Virus record (IMG/VR): IMGVR_UViG_3300034375_012650
Location: 1 to 38,172 of that record
DNA: 38,172 nucleotides
Source: a virus
Strand: one strand, 5' to 3'
The stretch's first letter is position 1. Every line of letters starts with the position of its first letter. Of the stretch, positions 23,826 to 31,130 are shown one piece after another. The translations under genes were made by a program, and so were the position numbers. The notes beneath the pieces are model-generated. The model saw nothing but the letters and a program-made list of their open reading frames with translations. It made no database searches and was not told where the DNA came from.

Positions 23826-23833
23826 TATTTATT
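23826..23833 (-). promoter_or_regulatory. T4-type late promoter (AATAAATA) of the packaged-protein operon
   Basis: The minus-strand AATAAATA is 44 bases upstream of the J-domain start at 23782, in a gene-free AT-rich gap. It would drive the run of genes down to about 15.8 kb late in infection, when heads are built. Confidence 0.6.
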
Positions 23834-23855
23834 AGGAGGGGAATATTAAAATTTT

Positions 23856-24068
23856 TTATGCGGTGAGAAATTCATCTCTATATGTAATAATTCTTTTTAT
23901 TTTTTGTTTATCGTTTAAAGTTAACCATTCTAAATCACCATAATATTCTCTCAATAATTTATAAATCTCAATAGTATCATTTATTGATTTATTATCGCAA
24001 TGATCATTAATCATCTTTAAATCAGAATCAAATTTATATGGATAAGGGTAATAAAATAAATTTTGCAT
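23856..24068 (-). CDS. Hypothetical protein, 70 aa
   Basis: The product has an aromatic N-terminus (MQNLFYYPYPYKF), then an acidic helical region (IEIYKLLREYYGDLEWL, about 33-49). No family recognised. It follows its upstream neighbour by 8 bases. Confidence 0.65.
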   Translation of the reverse strand: MQNLFYYPYPYKFDSDLKMINDHCDNKSINDTIEIYKLLREYYGDLEWLTLNDKQKIKRIITYRDEFLTA

Positions 24069-24076
24069 ATCATTAT

Positions 24077-24265
24077 TTATGCCTCATTCATCTGTATCAA
24101 TATCTTATGTATTATTGGTCTATGTTCCTCCATGACTAAATCTAGTTTTTCATTCACACTTAATTTACACCAATCATTATCATTAGAATGTTCGGAATCA
24201 TATTTCGCTCTAGCTATTCTAACACTATCGAATAAATCCGTAGTCAATTTGACACGATTATACAT
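24077..24265 (-). CDS. Hypothetical protein, 62 aa
   Basis: AGGTG stands 7 bases before the ATG. The product is a small acidic, helical protein (LFDSVRIARAKYDSEH; LDLVMEEHRPIIHKIL). It overlaps the upstream membrane-protein gene by 8 bases. No family recognised. Confidence 0.68.
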   Translation of the reverse strand: MYNRVKLTTDLFDSVRIARAKYDSEHSNDNDWCKLSVNEKLDLVMEEHRPIIHKILIQMNEA

Positions 24266-24467
24266 TGTTCATCACCTGTAAAAAAGATTGTCGAATTGTT
24301 AGATGAGGTTTTTCTGATTTTACAATCAAAACAGAAACGATTAGAAAAAACAATCCTCCCAAAATTGATATTATAATAGGTAAAAAAATTATAAACCAAC
24401 TCCAATTAATGATATCTGAAATTTTCAGAACAAATAAAAAAAATGATGTGTAATAAAAATATTTCAT
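24258..24467 (-). CDS. Small membrane protein with two predicted membrane segments
   Basis: The ATG at 24467 has GAGGG just upstream. A longer frame to 24515 would run into tRNA-Leu and is rejected. The 69-residue product has hydrophobic stretches at about 4-18 and about 24-50 (WFIIFLPIIISILGGLFFLI), then a basic cytoplasmic-type tail. The shape is compatible with a small holin-like protein, but it is not adjacent to the lysin gene. Confidence 0.72.
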   Translation of the reverse strand: MKYFYYTSFFLFVLKISDIINWSWFIIFLPIIISILGGLFFLIVSVLIVKSEKPHLTIRQSFLQVMNNV

Positions 24468-24485
24468 GAACCCTCTGAAAAAATA

Positions 24486-24572
24486 TGGTGCCATCGGGGA
24501 GAATCGAACTCCCACGTCCTTTCGGACGACGGATTTTAAGTCCGTTGCGTCTACCTATTCCGCCACGATGGC
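24486..24572 (-). tRNA. tRNA-Leu(UAA)
   Basis: This 87-base class II tRNA has acceptor GCCATCG/CGATGGC, discriminator A and encoded CCA. The anticodon arm is ACGGA-CTTAAAA-TCCGT (anticodon UAA). The long variable arm is GTCC-GAAA-GGAC, and the T arm GGGAG-TTCGATT-CTCCC. It reads UUA, the dominant Leu codon in this AT-rich genome. Confidence 0.96.
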
Positions 24573-24597
24573 AAATATTATCAACTATTCAGATTTT

Positions 24598-24626
24598 ATT
24601 TTAATAAACATTATGAAAAATGTCAA
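24598..24626 (-). promoter_or_regulatory. Sigma70-type promoter of tRNA-Leu
   Basis: On the minus strand, TTGACA (24626-24621), 17 bases, TAAAAT (24603-24598). The tRNA 5' end lies 26 bases after the -10. Confidence 0.65.
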
Positions 24627-24643
24627 GGAGTTTTTTTTGAATT

Positions 24644-24985
24644 TCATCCACTCCAATGATATTCGTGAACTGTTTCAATACCATCATAATCATTAATGTG
24701 ATATCCTTTTTCAACAACCTCATCGGGAATTTCGACAATCCTCAAAGAAGAAAGGTCTCCATTAGCCATACGTCCCAATTTTTTAACAACTTCAATCAAA
24801 TCAGGATGTGTTCGGTATGCTTCATAATCTTCACTTTCAATATTAAAAAATTCGTTATCTGGATAAAAACTATCAGTAACAATTTCTCTTTCATCATATC
24901 CTTTTTCATTTACTAAAAAATTATATGCCTCCACACTCAATGAAAATCCTCCATAACATCCGTTCAATACAATTTCAGTTGTCAT
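24644..24985 (-). CDS. Conserved phage hypothetical protein, 113 aa
   Basis: The N-terminal MTTEIVLNGCYGGFSLS and the later YRTHPDLIEVVKKLG (about 56-70), then LRIVEIPDEV, form a pattern I have seen in many unrelated phage genomes as an uncharacterised protein. Acidic and soluble. It sits between tRNA-Tyr and tRNA-Leu and probably shares their transcripts. Confidence 0.82.
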   Translation of the reverse strand: MTTEIVLNGCYGGFSLSVEAYNFLVNEKGYDEREIVTDSFYPDNEFFNIESEDYEAYRTHPDLIEVVKKLGRMANGDLSSLRIVEIPDEVVEKGYHINDYDGIETVHEYHWSG

Positions 24986-25001
24986 ATAACCTCATAAGAT
25001 T

Positions 25002-25087
25002 TGGTGGGAATGGCAGGATTTGAACCTGCTCAGCCTGAGGCAACAGATTTACAGTCTGCCGTGACTCACCAACTTCACCGCATTCCC
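25002..25087 (-). tRNA. tRNA-Tyr(GUA)
   Basis: This 86-base class II tRNA has acceptor GGGAATG/CATTCCC, discriminator A and encoded CCA. The anticodon arm is GCAGA-CTGTAAA-TCTGT (anticodon GUA). The variable arm is CCTCAGGCTGAG, and the T arm GCAGG-TTCAAAT-CCTGC. It follows the helicase gene by 8 bases and probably shares its early promoter. Confidence 0.95.
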
Positions 25088-25095
25088 ACAATTAA

Positions 25096-26664
25096 TTATG
25101 CTGCATCCTGAACATCAGATGCATTCTGTATTTCTTGAATCTCTTCCGAAGAGACAACAAAAACATCTTCAAAAAGACGTTCACAAAGGCCAACAGTCAG
25201 AGATGTTTTTACTCTCGTACATGCGACATAAAAAAGATTTTTTTCGACTAGTGGTGCTTCTGAGAACGGAATAGGCACAAGTACTTTTTTACCTGTCATA
25301 GGATCAAGTTCTGATCGATAAAACATTTTTTCAAAATCATCTGAAATACGAACTTTATCAAAACCTGAACCTTTACTTTTATGACCAGTAGTAATGACCA
25401 AAGCATTTTTAGGAACTCTCTTCTGAGAATCTTTCAATTCATTGATCGTGTCCACTGCCTGCTCAAAACCTCCCATCTTCTCAATCAATCGAAAAACTTG
25501 TTTCCATTCTGCATCCAATAACATGTCTTCTAGTTCTTTTTCAAGATCATAGATTGATTTGATACCTTTCAGATCAGGATGTTGTACATCTTGAAAACGA
25601 CCATCATACAAGGAAATCAAATCATCGACCATTTTAAAACCTTCCGCATCCACACCACCTTGTAGCGCAAACCTAGTATCAGTGCCAAGTAATGCCAATG
25701 CTTCTGACAAGCAGCCGATGTTTGTTCGACAAAGAATTGCTTCTGTACCATCGCCACCTGCCCCACCAAACCCCTCAAGGCGGAGATCGGTCATATGGGT
25801 GAGTAACTTGTTCACTTTGTCAGCAATCTCTGGTGTAAAACGAAACGATTGTGTCAAGGTCTGAACACTCTCAGAAGGCATTTCTTTCAGAAAATCTTGG
25901 GCACCTCTGAATTGATAGATTGCTTGATTAGAATCACCGACTGCAACAACTCTTGCATCCATGCGAGATACGATATCAGAAAACACAGGATTAATATCCT
26001 GTGCTTCATCTAAAAGAACAACATCTTCCGCCACTGGAACGATTTGATTGTAATGCAATTGAACCAACTTGACATAAACATCATGTAACATAATGTCACT
26101 GGTAAAATCGAAAGAAGCAAAAAGTTTTTTTGCAATCTCCAATGACTTGCGAATTCTGTTTTCTGTCTCTTGTTCAATATTGGTATAACTACGTGCAAAC
26201 CTTCTCACATTTGCCGAGATTCGGTCTTTTACATCTCTCGGTACATGATACTCATTAATTTCTTTATCACGTGAGACAAGAAATCTACTCATAATTTGAG
26301 ATGCTGGGTAAGCAAGAAATCGATCATTACCGAAAAGACCTAATCGTGATACGATCACCTTAACTGACATATAGCCTTTGATGTTTGAACATCGAAGACC
26401 AGCACCACGTGCCAAAGACAAACAAAAACTATTTTGCGTTTGTGCTTTTAGATTTGTGATTCCTTCATGCTTTGCTTTTTCTTCAACCTCATCTTTAATT
26501 GACTTGTTGAAGGCCATGTAGAGAAAAGATTGATCTGGATTTGCTTTGACCAACTCCATCAAAGAATGTGTTTTACCCGTACCTGCAAGTGCCAATACTT
26601 TCATATTGCCACTGGTATTTTTAAAAGTGTCTAGAATGGATTGTTGTTCTGCGGTAGGATTCAT
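25096..26664 (-). CDS. UvrD/Rep-like superfamily 1 DNA helicase
   Basis: The product is 522 residues. Motifs in order: Q-like TAEQQSILD (4-12); Walker A LALAGTGKTH (about 24-33); Ia YMAFNKSIKDE; Walker B VVLLDEAQDINPVFSDIV (about 220-237); III VAVGDSNQAIYQFRGA (about 243-258); IV LTQSFRFTPEI; V TTGHKSKGSGFDKV (about 425-438); VI LFYVACTRVKTSLTV (about 478-492). The compact form is like F-box-type or Dda-like helicases acting at replication forks or in recombination. It has its own strong early-type promoter. Base composition rises well above the neighbours (a 60-base stretch at 25741 is about 58% G+C), suggesting separate acquisition. Confidence 0.93.
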   Translation of the reverse strand: MNPTAEQQSILDTFKNTSGNMKVLALAGTGKTHSLMELVKANPDQSFLYMAFNKSIKDEVEEKAKHEGITNLKAQTQNSFCLSLARGAGLRCSNIKGYMSVKVIVSRLGLFGNDRFLAYPASQIMSRFLVSRDKEINEYHVPRDVKDRISANVRRFARSYTNIEQETENRIRKSLEIAKKLFASFDFTSDIMLHDVYVKLVQLHYNQIVPVAEDVVLLDEAQDINPVFSDIVSRMDARVVAVGDSNQAIYQFRGAQDFLKEMPSESVQTLTQSFRFTPEIADKVNKLLTHMTDLRLEGFGGAGGDGTEAILCRTNIGCLSEALALLGTDTRFALQGGVDAEGFKMVDDLISLYDGRFQDVQHPDLKGIKSIYDLEKELEDMLLDAEWKQVFRLIEKMGGFEQAVDTINELKDSQKRVPKNALVITTGHKSKGSGFDKVRISDDFEKMFYRSELDPMTGKKVLVPIPFSEAPLVEKNLFYVACTRVKTSLTVGLCERLFEDVFVVSSEEIQEIQNASDVQDAA

Positions 26665-26714
26665 AATAAGCCTCTGCCAAAATTAAAAAATACTAACACT
26701 ATCAATCAGTTTTT

Positions 26715-26743
26715 AGTATATCAACCACTGCCGTATTTGTCAA
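26715..26743 (-). promoter_or_regulatory. Sigma70-type early promoter of the helicase
   Basis: On the minus strand, TTGACA (26743-26738), 17 bases, TATACT (26720-26715), 51 bases before the helicase start. Confidence 0.75.
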
Positions 26744-26751
26744 CAGTTTTT

Positions 26752-26943
26752 TTATGCTAACAAACCAGCACTTTTTACGACTTCTGAAAACATCTTAGAA
26801 AGTTCTGACGAATTCCATCCTTCTTTGACTAATGATTCTGCCAAATAGTCAACCTCTTCTTCCGCCATTTTGCTAAATGTTGAACCATATTCAGAAGTCA
26901 CGTATTCACGAACCGATTCTTTGTACATTTCAACCGTTGTCAT
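26752..26943 (-). CDS. Hypothetical small acidic protein, 63 aa
   Basis: The product is helical and acidic (MYKESVREYVTSEYGSTFSK; EEEVDYLAESLVKEGWNSSE). A GAGAG ribosome-binding site lies close upstream. It has its own early promoter and leader. No family recognised. Confidence 0.75.
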   Translation of the reverse strand: MTTVEMYKESVREYVTSEYGSTFSKMAEEEVDYLAESLVKEGWNSSELSKMFSEVVKSAGLLA

Positions 26944-26990
26944 GTCTATCTCTCAAAAAAGTTTTTATCAATCACTCACTCACAGATAAT

Positions 26991-27019
26991 ATGATATCAA
27001 GACTGGATAAGGATGTCAA
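26991..27019 (-). promoter_or_regulatory. Sigma70-type early promoter with GTGAGTGAGTGATTGA leader
   Basis: On the minus strand, TTGACA (27019-27014), 17 bases, TATCAT (26996-26991). The transcribed leader TGTGAGTGAGTGATTGAT is the same as at the promoter near 31.09 kb. It drives the 63-residue gene at 26943. Confidence 0.75.
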
Positions 27020-27038
27020 GAATTTTTTTTATTTTTTT

Positions 27039-27965
27039 TTATTTTTTTGTTGAACAATTTCTCCAGCACAGTTCTGGACATTTATCGGAATTCCAATTTT
27101 TTTCATTAAATATTTCTTTAAAATCTTTTTCAATATTTTCTATTTTATTAGTTAACAAATTATTATCAATATGAGAAATTGTAGCATTATTTTTTTTATT
27201 TAACAAATAATCCGTATAATAGTGACAACAAGGATACAAATTCATTTTTATATCTATTTCATATTGTTCCCATTTTTTATTTTTATAGTTATAAAAATTA
27301 CAATTGATCATAAAAATAACTTTTTAGAGTAGGTTTGTTCTTATTAAAATATTGGCGAATATCAAAAATTTTAGTATTGTCAACTAACAAACCAAAATTT
27401 CTATTATTTTTTCGCATTAGTAATTTGATTTCATTAGTTTTACAAAAATCAATAACTCCATAGGCTTGCTCATAATTATGTTCAAAAATATTAAAATGCC
27501 ATTCGATTCTTTCCCTATCAATCTCCATGCATTTTTTTAAATTCAAAAATGCAAGATTTGTATTAACATTTTTTCTATAGATATTATTTGTTTTATGATC
27601 CAAACCATCTATACTGAAAACAAATGTCAGATTTTTAAATTCTTTCATTTGCTGCTCAAACCAAGATGGTTTACGTAATCCTCCATTCGTGAAAACAATT
27701 ACTTGATCAAAAATTATAGATGAGCTCATTAAAAATTTATCAATATCTGGGTTCATAATCGGTTCACCCAATTCACCACAAAATTTACAAATAGAATATT
27801 TACTTTTAATATAATCAATACTATTTAAAATAAAATTTTCAAAATCATCATAAAATAAATGTTCATTTAATTTCGTTTTTTTTTATATAAAGTTCTAAAA
27901 CAACTCGGACAAGATGAATTGCAGAATGATGATAATTCAAAATTGAATGTTAAATAATTTTTCAT
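27039..27965 (-). pseudogene. Frameshifted radical SAM/SPASM protein
   Basis: The ATG at 27965 opens MKNYLTFNFELSSFCNSSCP with the 4Fe-4S CxxxCxxC motif (CNSSCPSC). The frame ends soon after, at a run of nine A (about 27877-27886). Adding one A restores a reading frame running into CKFCGELGEPIMNPDID and VFSIDGLDH. A second break near 27308-27320, in a five-T run, needs one base fewer to join MNLYPCCHYYTDYLL and the terminal Cys-rich CPELCWRNC (SPASM-type). In all, three frames together match the intact gene at 36315-37280. Homopolymer errors in the assembly are an alternative to real decay. Confidence 0.85.
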
Positions 27966-28275
27966 AAAATATTTCTTCTAGTATTTTAATGAAAACATTA
28001 GTGAGAAAGTAGGGTTAAAATAAAAATTCAGAAAAATCATATATCGTGGTAATAATCAAAAAAACAAATAATCTAACAATCTAGCAATACATTCTATTCA
28101 GAAAACTCTTTTCATTCCCGACAAGTGTGTCAATCAAATCATATGCTGGAAACTTGAAGGAGGCGAAAGCACCAAATAGACAGTAGCTTTAAGTTTCAGT
28201 TATTTTGGAGAAGATTTTTAATCTTCAGTTTTGATATAACCAATTCTTCATTCAATCTATTTTAACCCCATTAAA
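27966..28275. other. Gene-free gap of 310 bases containing a folded element
   Basis: No credible coding frame is seen. The gap holds two hairpin-forming stretches (described separately at 28146-28227) and a GACA/TGTC hairpin near 28118. There is no convincing late or sigma70 promoter for the radical SAM pseudogene. Confidence 0.6.
28146..28227 (+). ncRNA. Candidate structured RNA followed by a hairpin
   Basis: CTGGAAACTTGAAG (28146-28159) pairs with CTTTAAGTTTCAG (28187-28199) in a stem of about 13 pairs with one mismatch and one bulge. It encloses GGCGAAAGCACC with a GNRA-type GCGAAAGC hairpin on the plus strand. A second hairpin GAAGATT-TTT-AATCTTC follows (28211-28227). The GNRA loop favours the plus strand, but the stem is symmetrical. 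No known RNA family is recognised. Confidence 0.4.
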
Positions 28276-28857
28276 TCAATCCATGATGTCCAATTGCCGA
28301 ATCCATTCGGCAACTTCTGGTTCAACATCAAACTTGACACTCATATTAATAGAAGTCAATTCATCTTGAATCAGTCTAATTCTCTTGGAGACAATCTTTT
28401 CTTGCTTTTCAAAATATTCAATCAAATTTTGATCAGCAACATAGATAGAAGAAGATCCATAATATGAATCACTTTCCTCTTTTTTCTCCTGTCTAGAAAT
28501 CAATCTCTCAACTTCCTTTTCAGAATAAGATGATCCTAGAGAACATTTTTTTTGATAAGAACTAATCAAACGCATTTTTTGATGTTGTTCTTCCAGCAAA
28601 TTCAATTTTTCATTTACACCATTAATATGGTTTTGATGTTGAATTTGACCACGTAGCACGTTAATTGCTTTGGCCAGTGATAGCATCGTTTCATATTCTT
28701 CTAGACCTTTTTTAGAATTTGCCTCCAGAATTTCTCTAAAATCATCAGTGTGCAGAAACGCATCAACGGACAATTCCACTTCAGGAGATAAATGAGAACG
28801 CAATTCTTTGACCAAAAATGCTGCTTGACGTAGGTTCACATTGATTTTTTCTGCCAT
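28276..28857 (-). CDS. Conserved hypothetical coiled-coil protein, 193 aa
   Basis: The product is acidic and strongly helical. The N-terminal NLRQAAFLVKELRSHLSPEV (about 8-27) precedes long heptad-type segments (about 60-120 and 145-175). A central charged hinge reads RQEKKEESDSYYGSSS. The short C-terminal domain ends EVAEWIRQLDIMD. No catalytic motif. Codon use is slightly less AT-rich than the flanking genes. Function unknown. Confidence 0.82.
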   Translation of the reverse strand: MAEKINVNLRQAAFLVKELRSHLSPEVELSVDAFLHTDDFREILEANSKKGLEEYETMLSLAKAINVLRGQIQHQNHINGVNEKLNLLEEQHQKMRLISSYQKKCSLGSSYSEKEVERLISRQEKKEESDSYYGSSSIYVADQNLIEYFEKQEKIVSKRIRLIQDELTSINMSVKFDVEPEVAEWIRQLDIMD

Positions 28858-28878
28858 TTCAAAACTCCATATTAATTA

Positions 28879-29700
28879 TTAATCTTTATCCAAAGCACTG
28901 ATCAATCTAGTCAGACCTATTCCTCCTCCAACTCTCGGAAAGAAATCAAATGCTAAGAACTTTTCTAATTCTTTTACAACTCTGTCTTTACCAAACAATT
29001 TGAACAACAGTTGACTATATTCTCCATTTGTGATTGTATGGAATGTTTCTCTCATTTGTTCTTTGTCAGTACTACGTTCTGCACTACCAACAGTTTCCAT
29101 ACCACCTAAAATAACGTCAATTTTTTTACTATGAACACCGTCATCATATCTACTCATGTTCCAAAAAGGACTGGTAAATTCTGGAAAATCGGTAATCATA
29201 GCAGTGCCGAAATCTCTTTGCATCAGTAATTCATGATCCGATTTTAATTCATCATTCGAATCTAATCCGAATTCTTTTTGCCATTCGATGTATTTTTTTT
29301 CTGTTGGTTTTACGAAACCCAAATGTTCACACAATTCATATTCCATGCTTTTCAAATCATCTATGTTACCAGGAAATTCAAATTCAAACATGGGAAAAAT
29401 TATATCATGTCTACCAGGTATAGCATTTGGTTCTTGTCTATAACTTGTACTAACGCAATAAAATCCTTTAGCATTTGAATTACTCAATAGTTCATGTTCT
29501 AACCACATTTGACCGGTTTGCGGTAATGGCCAAACTTCTCCTGCATAATTATAAGTCGCAACATTAAAAGGATCTTCACAAGCCGCTAATATACTCAATC
29601 GATTTTGAGTATGAACTTCTAAAAAACCTCTGTTAGAAAAAAACTCTCGTAATGAATTAACGGTGGATGTAAATTTAATCGGATCAATTAATTGGGTCAT
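28879..29700 (-). CDS. Class II aminoacyl-tRNA-synthetase-like protein (AspRS/AsnRS/LysRS catalytic core only)
   Basis: The product is 273 residues. Seen: RGFLEVHTQNRLS (about 24-36, motif 1 region), YCVSTSYRQEP (about 102-112) and RHDIIFPMFEFEFP (about 117-130) as motif 2, TSPFWNMSRYDD (about 177-188), GGMETVGSAERS (about 199-210) and GGGIGLTRLISALDK (about 258-272) as motif 3. There is no anticodon-binding domain. The core is most like the subclass IIb family, which includes AsnRS-related archaeal-type asparagine synthetase and EpmA/PoxA. It probably adenylates an amino or carboxylic acid, but the acceptor may not be tRNA. A large folded element lies just upstream. Confidence 0.88.
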   Translation of the reverse strand: MTQLIDPIKFTSTVNSLREFFSNRGFLEVHTQNRLSILAACEDPFNVATYNYAGEVWPLPQTGQMWLEHELLSNSNAKGFYCVSTSYRQEPNAIPGRHDIIFPMFEFEFPGNIDDLKSMEYELCEHLGFVKPTEKKYIEWQKEFGLDSNDELKSDHELLMQRDFGTAMITDFPEFTSPFWNMSRYDDGVHSKKIDVILGGMETVGSAERSTDKEQMRETFHTITNGEYSQLLFKLFGKDRVVKELEKFLAFDFFPRVGGGIGLTRLISALDKD

Positions 29701-29768
29701 AATTTTCCTATTGTATATAATTAAAAATTTATTTTAGATAAACCTTAGTATATATACAATTTGTATTC

Positions 29769-29950
29769 CAACAATTTCATAGAAGCATAGATCAGTATTG
29801 AATTCGGTGGTGTAAAATTTTTGCTCTTTTTTTACACTCGTAAGACAATGAAAGGAGCAATCACCCATGCTTCTATGAAATTGTTGCCGGGTGTCTTTCT
29901 TGGGAAGGCGCACCCATTCCCGCCATAGTTTGGTTTTACATGGTCTATGG
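29769..29950 (-). ncRNA. Large pseudoknotted RNA-like element upstream of the class II synthetase-like gene
   Basis: A perfect 20-bp inverted repeat (29769-29788 with 29867-29886) closes a region holding an H-type pseudoknot. Arms GTGTAAA (29810-29816) and TTTACAC (29831-29837) pair. Arms TTGCTC (29821-29826) and GAGCAA (29855-29860) also pair, and the two stems cross. GGTG (29806-29809) and CACC (29862-29865) extend it. Beyond lie GGGTG/CACCC (29889-29893, 29911-29915) and CCATAG/CTATGG (29923-29928, 29945-29950). An AATAAATA element at 29982-29989 would start a minus-strand transcript through it into the gene at 29700. It could be a long structured leader, riboswitch-like, or a free RNA. 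Strand is inferred from the neighbouring gene; the pairings read equally on the other strand. Confidence 0.65.
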
Positions 29951-29981
29951 TCTAACTGTGTTTACACTCACTCCATGATTC

Positions 29982-29989
29982 TATTTATT
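29982..29989 (-). promoter_or_regulatory. Possible T4-type late promoter (AATAAATA)
   Basis: The minus-strand AATAAATA overlaps the stop of the small gene at 29985-30143 and lies about 32 bases before the folded element. It could produce a late transcript of the element plus the synthetase-like gene. Confidence 0.4.
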
Positions 29990-30143
29990 CAGTGGTACAA
30001 GATCGACACATAATTTTACCCATTTTTTTCATAAGTTTTTTACGTGCCTTAGCAAGTTTAATGTCAATCAAATCAAGACGCATTTTAGCAATTCTTGATT
30101 CTAATCGTGCAACAGTCAAACTTGATTTATTTTTATTTTTCAT
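29985..30143 (-). CDS. Small basic protein, 52 aa, with Cys pair at C-terminus
   Basis: The ATG at 30143 is preceded by a GGTGA-type ribosome-binding site. The product is Lys/Arg-rich (MKNKNKSSLTVARLESRIAK), helical, and ends MCRSCTTE, a CxxC that may bind metal. It is short but uses ordinary codons throughout. No family recognised. Confidence 0.65.
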   Translation of the reverse strand: MKNKNKSSLTVARLESRIAKMRLDLIDIKLAKARKKLMKKMGKIMCRSCTTE

Positions 30144-30235
30144 TTGTTCACCATTAATTAAAATTTAAATTAAAATTCTAAACATCACTAATATCACAAT
30201 CATCATAACAAAAACATCCATGTTTTTCAACCTTT

Positions 30236-30583
30236 TTAGTTTGCTCCTGTCCAAGTCACTCTAGAAAAATCTTCCTCAAAAATATTACCTCTACCAAAAT
30301 TTTTGGCAGGTGCAGCCCAAGTTGCTGCTTTCATAATAGTCCCATAAGGAAATCTTTTATCATCATTGCATAAGGAAATAAAAGAATGCGCTCCATTATC
30401 AGTAACTACTCTACCGTATTTACGACCAGGTTCAAATCTCACATTTTCTTTAAAATTCTCAATCATTTCATTGACAACTTTTTCTTGAACATCAGATTCC
30501 ATATCTCTGCTGCCCGTCATCCATTCGACATAATCAGTTTTAATGTAATCGAAATATTTCTTCAGTTGTTTTTCAAAATCCAT
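30236..30583 (-). CDS. Hypothetical protein, 115 aa
   Basis: The ATG at 30583 has GAGGTGA immediately upstream. A GTG two codons earlier falls in that site and is rejected. The N-terminal half is acidic and helical (MDFEKQLKKYFDYIKTDYVE). The C-terminal half reads RKYGRVVTDNGAHSFISL (about 54-71), then MKAATWAAPAKNFGRGN. The second half looks like a small phage family often annotated as hypothetical. Own early promoter at 30621. Confidence 0.8.
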   Translation of the reverse strand: MDFEKQLKKYFDYIKTDYVEWMTGSRDMESDVQEKVVNEMIENFKENVRFEPGRKYGRVVTDNGAHSFISLCNDDKRFPYGTIMKAATWAAPAKNFGRGNIFEEDFSRVTWTGAN

Positions 30584-30620
30584 GGTCACCTCTAAAAATT
30601 AAATTAACTGAACAAATTCT

Positions 30621-30648
30621 ATTATAACAACTTTGTATAATATGTCAA
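30621..30648 (-). promoter_or_regulatory. Sigma70-type early promoter
   Basis: On the minus strand, TTGACA (30648-30643), 16 bases, TATAAT (30626-30621). The leader TTTGTTCAGTTAATTTAATT is like that of the promoter at 31895. It drives the gene starting at 30583. Confidence 0.8.
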
Positions 30649-30663
30649 GAAAAAAAATCAATT

Positions 30664-31038
30664 TCAAGCAGCGATTTGACCTCTCCTTTCTGTTAAAGTT
30701 TTAATGAATGGTTTTTCCCATGTTCCAACTTCCATATGAACATAGTAACCAACGTTAAAGTAATCAGTTTGAATATCTGATTTATCGAAATTAGGACGTT
30801 CTCCAGAAGTATTAATTACATAAATCATTTTGGCAAGTAATTCACCATTTTCATAATTCTCAGGATAAAAATGATTCAATTGAGCATGATCACCGCATCC
30901 AAAATCTGTTGGACCAGATTTGATGGTAACACCAACAGAAGTATGGTCTTCATTACGAACACTAAACGTAAATTCGGGAAATGTTTCTTTCAATGCTTTT
31001 TTGATCATTCTGGTTGATTTTGCTGAAATATAAGCCAT
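30664..31038 (-). CDS. LPD29-like phage protein, 124 aa
   Basis: The ATG at 31038 follows GAGAG; a TTG at 31065 is rejected. The product begins MAYISAKSTRMIKKALKETF and continues PEFTFSVRNEDHTSVGVTIK, GPTDFGC, and near the end NVGYYVHMEVGTWEKPF. This order of a short helix, a FSVR strand, a TIKSGP strand and a His/Gly/Trp C-terminus recalls the large-polyvalent-protein-associated domain 29 family. That name is from memory and unverified. Role unknown. Confidence 0.8.
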   Translation of the reverse strand: MAYISAKSTRMIKKALKETFPEFTFSVRNEDHTSVGVTIKSGPTDFGCGDHAQLNHFYPENYENGELLAKMIYVINTSGERPNFDKSDIQTDYFNVGYYVHMEVGTWEKPFIKTLTERRGQIAA

Positions 31039-31084
31039 TTGAAATCTCTCAAAAATTGTTATCAATCACTCACTCACAGATTAT

Positions 31085-31113
31085 AGTATAACAGCATCAA
31101 ACGATGCTGTCAA
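31085..31113 (-). promoter_or_regulatory. Sigma70-type early promoter containing a palindrome in its spacer
   Basis: On the minus strand, TTGACA (31113-31108), 17 bases, TATACT (31090-31085). The spacer is almost entirely the palindrome ACAGCATC-AAAC-GATGCTGT (31091-31110), an ideal operator position. The leader carries GTGAGTGAGTGATTGA as at 26991. Confidence 0.75.
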
Positions 31114-31130
31114 CACTTTTTTTTCAATTT

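Noticed and set aside
24074-24081. CATAAATA octamer
   Set aside because: Only 6 bases before the start at 24068, too close for a late promoter with a leader; probably chance.
29734-29868. Minus-strand 44-codon frame starting MGDCSFHCLTSV inside the folded element
   Set aside because: Overlaps the inverted repeat and pseudoknot, lacks a ribosome-binding site, and has odd composition. The structure explains the sequence better.
29848-29928. Plus-strand 26-codon frame MKGAITHASMKLLPGVFLGK
   Set aside because: No ribosome-binding site and entirely within the structured element; kept only as a remote possibility.
30166-30235. Short Cys-rich minus-strand frame ending CFCYDDCDISDV
   Set aside because: No start codon with a ribosome-binding site could be found for it.
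31091-31125. Palindrome plus T-run as a plus-strand terminator
   Set aside because: No plus-strand gene ends here; the placement between promoter elements favours an operator reading.
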